Below are positions 58,042 through 64,000 of a stretch of 64,000 bases of DNA, piece after piece. The position numbers and the translations under genes are program-made. Below the pieces are notes generated by a model. That model had not been told where the DNA came from. It did not search any database and saw nothing but the letters and a program-made list of their open reading frames with translations. This stretch comes from Bolinopsis microptera (lineage: Eukaryota; Ctenophora; Tentaculata; Lobata; Bolinopsidae), in assembly GCF_026151205.1 (NCBI RefSeq), contig NC_087080.1, forward strand, positions 3,637,096 to 3,701,095, given 5' to 3'. Position 1 is the stretch's first letter, and every line of letters begins with the position of its first letter.

Positions 58042-59746
58042 GGTGGTTACTTTGTTTAATCAGATTCATTTTTTCTATGAAATGTGGGCATTGGTTTGAG
58101 AAGGCTGTATGATTTCCTCTGCAGTTGCGGCAGCAGTAATTTGATGGATGGGTTCTCTCCGGGCATTCTTTATCAGTGTGGTTTTCTGAGGAACAGAATC
58201 CACATGCTGCTTTGCTGCGGCACCATTTCACAGGGTGTCCAAATCTTTTGCAGCCATGACATTGCATTGGTTTTTTGGTGAACTTGAATTGAGCAACTTC
58301 TAGCCATAAGTGTTCAAGACCGAATCCCTTGCTTATTGCTTGTGTAAGATCCTCATGTGACTTAAAGATGACTTTAACAGAGTTTGATGATTTGCCCAAG
58401 CGAGTTACGTGAGTGCTATTCAAATTGGCATTATTAAGTCCATCAGAGACAGAGCCCATATCAATGTTTATGGGGACATGCCTTATGATGCCTACATGCT
58501 TTGTCAGATGCTGGTCAGTCATTCTGAATATCGCTGTGCCCATTTTTGCGCTGGTGTCTTTAAAATAGTGGGATTGCCATCCATTTAGTACTTGTTTGAT
58601 ATCATCCTCAGAGTTTAGTTGAAGAATGATGTTGCCATATCTTGTCTTTTTAATGTACTTTATCTTCATTTGCTTAAACAGTTTGTTAAACTCTGATTTA
58701 AGTGAGGTATCATTTGACACCACCTTTTTGTTTGTGACTTGCTTTATGATAACAGACATCTTGGGATCAACTAAATAGTCGGTTCCCACTGCACTAGCTG
58801 ATTTTTTTGTTAACTCTTTGACTGGGGGTTCTATGAAAGTGTTGGTGCTCAAATGAGAGTGAGGTGGTCTTGCCTTTTCAGAATATGATGCAGGTGGTTT
58901 GTATACATTTTCTGCAGACATTGTAAAGGGCTTGCTCTGAGCTGGATTATGGGATAGAGTTATGGCGGAGATTAACGTTTTTACATCTTCTTTTAGTGCA
59001 GCTCTTAGTTCCATTGTGATGGAGTCTTTGAGTTGCTGAATATTGGTAATCTCATGTTCAGATTGCTGTGACTTCGTATCTTGGTAGTCAGGGAGTGAAA
59101 ATTGGGAGATATCAAAATCTCCTTCAAGGGAACTTGAGGTAGTATCATTCACCAGTTTATCTTTTTTCTCAACAGCATCTATGAATTTCTCCTGAGTATG
59201 TAGAGATATCTTTTCCAGGATATCATCAAAGGAAATAGAGTTGCAGCCATTGCAAAACCATTTGTTGTTCTGGGAGATTCCAAGTGCTGTGAAATTTGTG
59301 TGGCTCAGGGTACGCATCTTTTGTTTGTGAGCTGTTACTTGTTTCACCTTGTAACAGGTGTAATGAACTGAAAGTTTGCATAGATAGCATGTAAGAAGCT
59401 GATCAGCGCTAACATCTTGGTTACAGATTGTACATGAGCCACCAGTATCATTGATACCCTCCTCAGCTCTAGATTCAATTCTGTAGTCAAAATTGTTGTT
59501 AAATGTTATGTTGGGAGGTGTGAATGCATCCCCATCTTCTTGATCCGTCTCGTTGATGTCAGGTGTACTGCCTTCAAGTACAAGTGAGCTAGATGATGTT
59601 GATGATAGAGTGCTCCTTTCACTTGATTCCATCCTGTATCTTTGTGGAGGTTCTTTCGATTCTGGTTCAACAGAGTTATTTTTGCCAGACTCTAGCATAT
59701 CATGCTTAGGTGTTAAGCTTTGAGGTTTGAGTCTTAGCAGATTCAA
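58031..59746 (-). CDS. LINE ORF1 (nucleic-acid-binding protein)
   Basis: 571 residues. N-terminal PHD-like C4HC3 cluster (CTICNQDVSADQLLTCYLCK ... HYTCYK ... WFCNGC, about residues 105-170) and C-terminal zinc knuckles (CHGCKRFGHPVKWC, CGFCSSENHTDKEC, CCRNCRGNHTAFSNQC). Known role of such ORF1 proteins: RNA binding and chaperoning during retrotransposition. It ends inside the first codons of ORF2, consistent with termination-reinitiation. Confidence 0.85.
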   Translation of the reverse strand: MNLLRLKPQSLTPKHDMLESGKNNSVEPESKEPPQRYRMESSERSTLSSTSSSSLVLEGSTPDINETDQEDGDAFTPPNITFNNNFDYRIESRAEEGINDTGGSCTICNQDVSADQLLTCYLCKLSVHYTCYKVKQVTAHKQKMRTLSHTNFTALGISQNNKWFCNGCNSISFDDILEKISLHTQEKFIDAVEKKDKLVNDTTSSSLEGDFDISQFSLPDYQDTKSQQSEHEITNIQQLKDSITMELRAALKEDVKTLISAITLSHNPAQSKPFTMSAENVYKPPASYSEKARPPHSHLSTNTFIEPPVKELTKKSASAVGTDYLVDPKMSVIIKQVTNKKVVSNDTSLKSEFNKLFKQMKIKYIKKTRYGNIILQLNSEDDIKQVLNGWQSHYFKDTSAKMGTAIFRMTDQHLTKHVGIIRHVPINIDMGSVSDGLNNANLNSTHVTRLGKSSNSVKVIFKSHEDLTQAISKGFGLEHLWLEVAQFKFTKKPMQCHGCKRFGHPVKWCRSKAACGFCSSENHTDKECPERTHPSNYCCRNCRGNHTAFSNQCPHFIEKMNLIKQSNHHDY

Positions 59747-60374
59747 CTTTTTCAGTGACGAAGCTAGTTGTAAGTTTAGTTTTGTAGGTGTAGTCCTCCT
59801 TTGGGAAGGAGCTAGTGGACAAACAGATCAAAGGTTCTCTAAAGGTAAAACCAAATAGTGCCACCTTATCCTCAGCACCGTGACTGCTACGAAAGGATTG
59901 CTTTCCATATAATCTGCGTCTTAGATCCTGATCAGTATCTTGATTAGTAGGACTGATACCATGGTCAGAAAGGACACTTAACATCTGTGGTCTGATCAGT
60001 TCTATCCACTCCAGTTCAGCAATTTCGTTGCTTTGAGGGTCTTTGAAGTAAGTTAGCTGAGAAAGTAGTTTGACCCTTTCAGCAGGAGAGAGATATGTTG
60101 CATCAGACTTCAGTTCTGCTGGTAGTAACAATTTATAGGTATTCTCATCGAAAGATAAAAGGGTACATAACATTTGCCCACTGGCATTAAAGCAGCAGAT
60201 AGTGTCAGAGGTTATTTCAGAATCCGAAGAACCAGAGCCACTAAGATTTTTAGCAGCTCCTAAAATACCTGTGACACTTTCAGTACAAGATGCACCACTT
60301 CCAGTACTATCTGCCTCCATTGCAAAGTAACTTTGGACAGCTTTCAGCAGGTTGGTGTCTAGTTGTCGTAGCAT
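59706..60374 (-). CDS. LINE 5' open frame upstream of ORF1
   Basis: 222 residues from the ATG at 60374, ending 41 nt inside ORF1 in a different frame. No recognised domain; Ser/Thr-rich N-terminus and a charged middle (ERVKLLSQLTYFKDPQSNE). A further short frame (MVETIPKQNVNNANTSSTPQ) lies just upstream at 60469-60387. These could be the original N-terminus of ORF1 broken by two frameshifts, or a separate small ORF. Confidence 0.5.
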   Translation of the reverse strand: MLRQLDTNLLKAVQSYFAMEADSTGSGASCTESVTGILGAAKNLSGSGSSDSEITSDTICCFNASGQMLCTLLSFDENTYKLLLPAELKSDATYLSPAERVKLLSQLTYFKDPQSNEIAELEWIELIRPQMLSVLSDHGISPTNQDTDQDLRRRLYGKQSFRSSHGAEDKVALFGFTFREPLICLSTSSFPKEDYTYKTKLTTSFVTEKVESAKTQTSKLNT

Positions 60375-61034
60375 TCCAGCAGCAACTATTGTTGGGGTCT
60401 TAGCTTTTTCTGGGGGGTAGAGGAAGTGTTAGCATTATTGACGTTTTGTTTTGGAATTGTTTCAACCATGATGAAGTTATTTAGGTATGTAGTACCAAAA
60501 ACGAAGGCTGGAACACGTCTGGAACAGGTTTGTTTCTATCAAAAAATCAAACTTAATCACCAACCGGAAAGGTTCAGAACTTGTGGGTCTGACTCCCTTA
60601 ATAGATTTGTGAAGAGGGGAAGGAGAAGCAGGACTTCTCGGGTCTGGAGAGGAGAAGCAGGACTTCTCGGGTCTGTGCTATGTCACTATGTCACTTGTCA
60701 CGTTATCGTTCAACATTACACATACCTCAAATTATTTGTTATATAGTAGTGTTGAAAGTATTAAAACTCTGCTCTAAGTACTAAAACAGGCTCTAGTAGT
60801 CTGTCTGACATTAATAGAAGAAAGAGGAACATTGTGGGTACAAGGGTTGATATACACAATTGGTGAGATTCTGTACTATGCTCTTCCTTGCTGGGTCATG
60901 GCTAAGGCAGTGGTGCCATCTTAGGGAAGCACCAAATCATTGTTTGAATGTGGGATGATTTTGACACACTTTTTAAGAGATTTCACCGGCATATCCTCTA
61001 AAATCACCTGATTTGTCCAATTTTTTGTTTCTAC

Positions 61035-61175
61035 TTTAAGAGGGGAGGGGGCCCAACAGGCTAGGGGGCGCTTTTTAGCGGGCAGGGGGCACATTATACC
61101 ACAGGGGGAGGGGTGCCAACGGGGGTGCTTTTTTAGCGGGGGTTGCCAACATGCAACGTCAGGCAGGAAAGGGGG
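61035..61175. repeat. G-rich repeat block, two units
   Basis: Two adjacent units of a GGGGGYGCTTTTTTAGCGGG-like motif followed by GTTGCCAACATGCAACGT. A third, similar unit with GGCGCCAACAGGCAACGT lies at 63430-63500. Family unknown. Confidence 0.6.
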
Positions 61176-62339
61176 GACCCCAACCCATGTATCTGAGACA
61201 CTACACAGCAAGTAGACCAAAGTCTTGTAGGAGATGCATCAACTACCCACCGAATCGGTGGGTTGGGAGTCCAGGGGGAATTATTTTGTAAAAAAATCTA
61301 GGAAACCTCAAAGCTTGTCTTCTGAGGAATGAGGTTGAAGGATACGTTTTGTAGTTCAAGATTCTGGGCTGTTGGTCTTCCTCAGTGTTATGACTAGACT
61401 CCTCCCAGTGCAATAGGTGTGCATTGTAGTGACCTGATCCGGCGCTCTTTTCAAGCTTCCTGAACAGAAGTGATAAATGAATTCAATGAAACTAATAAAT
61501 CAACTACGCCTCACGTAGTACACGAAGGCCCATGGTTAAGTGAAAGCAATAAACTAGCACGCTAGGTAAGCTTCGTAGCTGGCAGCTGGTAGTACAGTAG
61601 ATCAAACCTGAATCGTGTTCTGAAATGATTTTTGGCCCGACTTTTAGATTTTTTCAGCTATCAGCTCAAAGATACGATATACAAACACAGAGTTACTGGG
61701 CGGCACTCAGCCTGTCATTCTGCCGAATCTCTATTCAGCGTTTATGAACATTATAGCCTGGGGTCCCCAGGTAAATACAGCGCAGATTTACCATTTCACA
61801 TTACATTTACCAAGTGTGTCTGTTCCTATACAATGCGCAGCGATTTTTTCGAGATTTGATTCTGCATATACACGTGAGAGAAGCAAGCAATATACTAACA
61901 ATATAAATAGATTATCAATTTTTTTTTAAATCAAATGTTTCAAACAGTATACACATAATGTCACAATGCAAATGACCCTATATAAAAATAACCCTTCAAA
62001 AACTCAATATTTTAAAAATCACCCTTGGCCTTGCGGCTCCAAGTTCAAATCTAAACTGTCTATATTGAGAAAGTTCTTTCTCGCCCCTCTGTAGAAATAG
62101 ATTATCAATAGACTTGCAATCACTAGCAAGCTAGATAAAGCGTAGATTATCGGTCATATACCTCCAGACCAGTTATTTATTAAAATTACCTTCATAAATT
62201 ATTTGTGATGATCGAGATTTTATTTGTTATTACTATATTATGTATCATTATGTTTTGATTTTATTTAACAAAGGACATGCAAATGAAAATAAAGACGTGT
62301 GATTAATTAAATGTAAAAGCTATCCATTGACAAAACTTT

Positions 62340-63010
62340 GCATAGCCATGAGTCGCGCGCTACTTAACTGCAAGCGAAAGGGCTATGGTCATGGTTAGAG
62401 CAGGATGATGATTTATCACTCTACACTCAACTGTCACGTGACTTTTTGAACCCGTTCTCTAGCGCAGCTGGTCCTGAACGACTATTCGAAACCCTAACCC
62501 TCTAATCTGATCCCAACCCTTCACCTAACCATGTGCTTTCGCGCTGCACTGCGGGCGCGCTTGTTTCACCGTGAGGCGGACGCGCGCTACTTGCTACTGC
62601 ACGCGCAGGGGCTCTGGATAGAGCAATCCCAACCCTTACACAATCCTTAACAAAAGCATGATATTCTGAAACCCTAACCCTTCACATAGCCATTTGTAGC
62701 GCGATGCACTACTGGGTCGCGCCGCGCATCAAATAATTCTTCTCGCAACCACTTCGGTAGATCGGTGAGATGCACCACTGTGCCTCACCGAGCTGCGAAG
62801 GATTGACATCGTGAATCAACATAGCCATGTGTATACGCGTACTGCGTGACGCGGTCGCGCGCTACTGCAAGCGAGAGGGCTTTGTATCACGTTGCGACCC
62901 CCACGGTCGTTTCACTTTATCGTGCGCGGCGGGTCATACAACGTATGACAAAGAGGGCTCTGGTTAAAGCAACGTCCAAGTCAACAAGTCCAAATCGGCG
63001 CGCTCGCTAG
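62340..63010. repeat. CpG-rich block with degenerate internal repeats
   Basis: Repeated GTCGCGCGCTACT, GCAAGCGAGAGGGCT and AACCCTAACCCTTCAC motifs, rich in CG dinucleotides unlike the rest of the window. Probably a decayed tandem repeat or element; could also be a CpG-rich regulatory region. Confidence 0.4.
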
Positions 63011-64000
63011 GCTCGTTTTGGTAGGTTATAAATTTACATAAATCGTTTGATCCCGGTGCCGCGCAGTTTCAATCGGTTTATTAACAAAAAAGCCCAATAT
63101 CTTCATGTCAGATCATGTACAAAGTAATTTTAAACACTTGAGTGTTAAGGCATTACCTAAGCTTTTTAATTTTATTCCGCGCTTCATATGACAGATAATA
63201 CTTTTCTAAATTCAAATGGCGCGCACTGCTTTATTGTTTATTCTGCAAAATGCCATGTTGATGTGAAGTGCATGTAGTAGTGTGCACACGCTGCAACCCC
63301 TTTTCTGTCTGTCTGTTTAACGGGTGATACTCGCAAAATATCTGTTCCGTATATTATATATATATAATATGGACCGTCGACGAGTCCAACTCGGCGCGCG
63401 TCTTGGTAGGTTGTAAACCTACAACGCTAAAAGGGGATTGGGCGCAAACAGGGGGGCGTTTTTTTGGCGGGGGCGCCAACAGGCAACGTTGCGTGAGGGG
63501 CATTCAAAATTAAATTGCGGTCTCTTTGAACTGAGCGAATTCATGCATCGTTTTAACTACGAAAATGTTATTCGTGTTTTCGAATATAATCTAGGCGGGT
63601 TTATTGTTTATACAATTATATTTTTGCATTTCTGATTTCAACTGCGATAGTGAAGTCTGGCCGTAGTCTTTATATAATCCTTGAAGGTGACTAGGGCCGG
63701 GTGTTGATCGTACAGTGTGGTTATACTTATATATGCAAATATTTAACTTTGATCAATTATGGTTATACCATATAAGTATATAACCAATATGTTGGTTTCA
63801 AACGTATATTAATATAAGGTGTAGGTTTAATCAAAACAGTTCACTGGCATCATGTGCTATCATTGCCGATTATTTTACACTTACAAGGCCTACCTAGATT
63901 GATCTTATGCTCACAAACCCAACCAAAATATATATATCAGGGAATATTTTCGACGATAATATCTGCAATCTGATATCGTATTTCTGAAATTCTTCAGTCC

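Larger units (their letters stand above)
60475..64000. other. Region without recognised genes
   Basis: AT-rich DNA with a 39-bp direct duplication (AGGAGAAGCAGGACTTCTCG at about 60620-60672), G-rich blocks at 61035-61170 and 63430-63500, and a CpG-rich stretch at 62340-63010. None of the open frames (longest about 106 codons) resembles a known protein. It may contain the promoter side of the phosphatase gene or a neighbouring gene's introns. Confidence 0.5.

Noticed and set aside
62480-62690. Telomere-like CCCTAACCC motifs
   Set aside because: Only isolated copies in a degenerate repeat, no tandem array.

Overview
This is an AT-rich, intron-dense animal genomic window, with GT-AG introns of mostly 0.2-0.6 kb, many transposable elements and several minisatellites. 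The taxon cannot be fixed from sequence alone. The domain repertoire (a receptor tyrosine phosphatase carrying many small Ig-like modules) and the AT-rich, retroelement-laden introns fit a non-bilaterian or other invertebrate, with a cnidarian as my best guess. Nothing prokaryotic is present. Splice sites, phases and domains below were read by eye.

The dominant object is one very large gene on the minus strand. Its coding exons run from 43493 (5' end incomplete) down to a stop codon at 108-110. I could place about 70 exons whose phases all agree, giving roughly 4,300 residues. From N- to C-terminus it encodes: three divergent Ig-like domains (43493-41813); ten tandem pairs of Ig-like exons, called type A and type B here (40520-27607), with two candidate acidic linker exons between pairs; seven Ig-like modules each split over two or three exons (27247-15627); three sushi/CCP-like four-cysteine modules (15419-13602); a fibronectin-III domain (13378-12296); a membrane-proximal module with a basic RRKR furin-type site (12477-11392); one transmembrane helix (11167-11091); a juxtamembrane segment; a catalytically complete PTP domain D1 (8208-5721); and a second PTP domain D2 (4526-108) that keeps the Cys/Arg signature but has lost the WPD aspartate. 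It is best described as a giant receptor-type protein tyrosine phosphatase with an expanded, recently homogenised Ig ectodomain.

The introns carry a G-rich minisatellite (1417-2195), a CACGTG minisatellite (7267-7628), a hAT-like MITE (19296-19425), a decayed hAT element with target-site duplications (23014-23834), a frameshifted reverse-transcriptase fragment (24514-25633), two copies of a tRNA-derived SINE that were duplicated together with Ig units (37477-37632, 38549-38953), and a 5'-truncated LINE (40555-41643).

Upstream of the gene lies a nearly intact minus-strand LINE (about 44610-60470). Its ORF2 is cut in two by a 9.55-kb foldback element (47791-57345) made of two inverted arms of about 3.6 and 3.8 kb around about 2.15 kb of (GA)n/GTCAGGACC satellite. 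Removing the foldback and one copy of a 6-bp target duplication rejoins the LINE reading frame exactly. The last 3.5 kb (60475-64000) shows repeats but no gene I can support.
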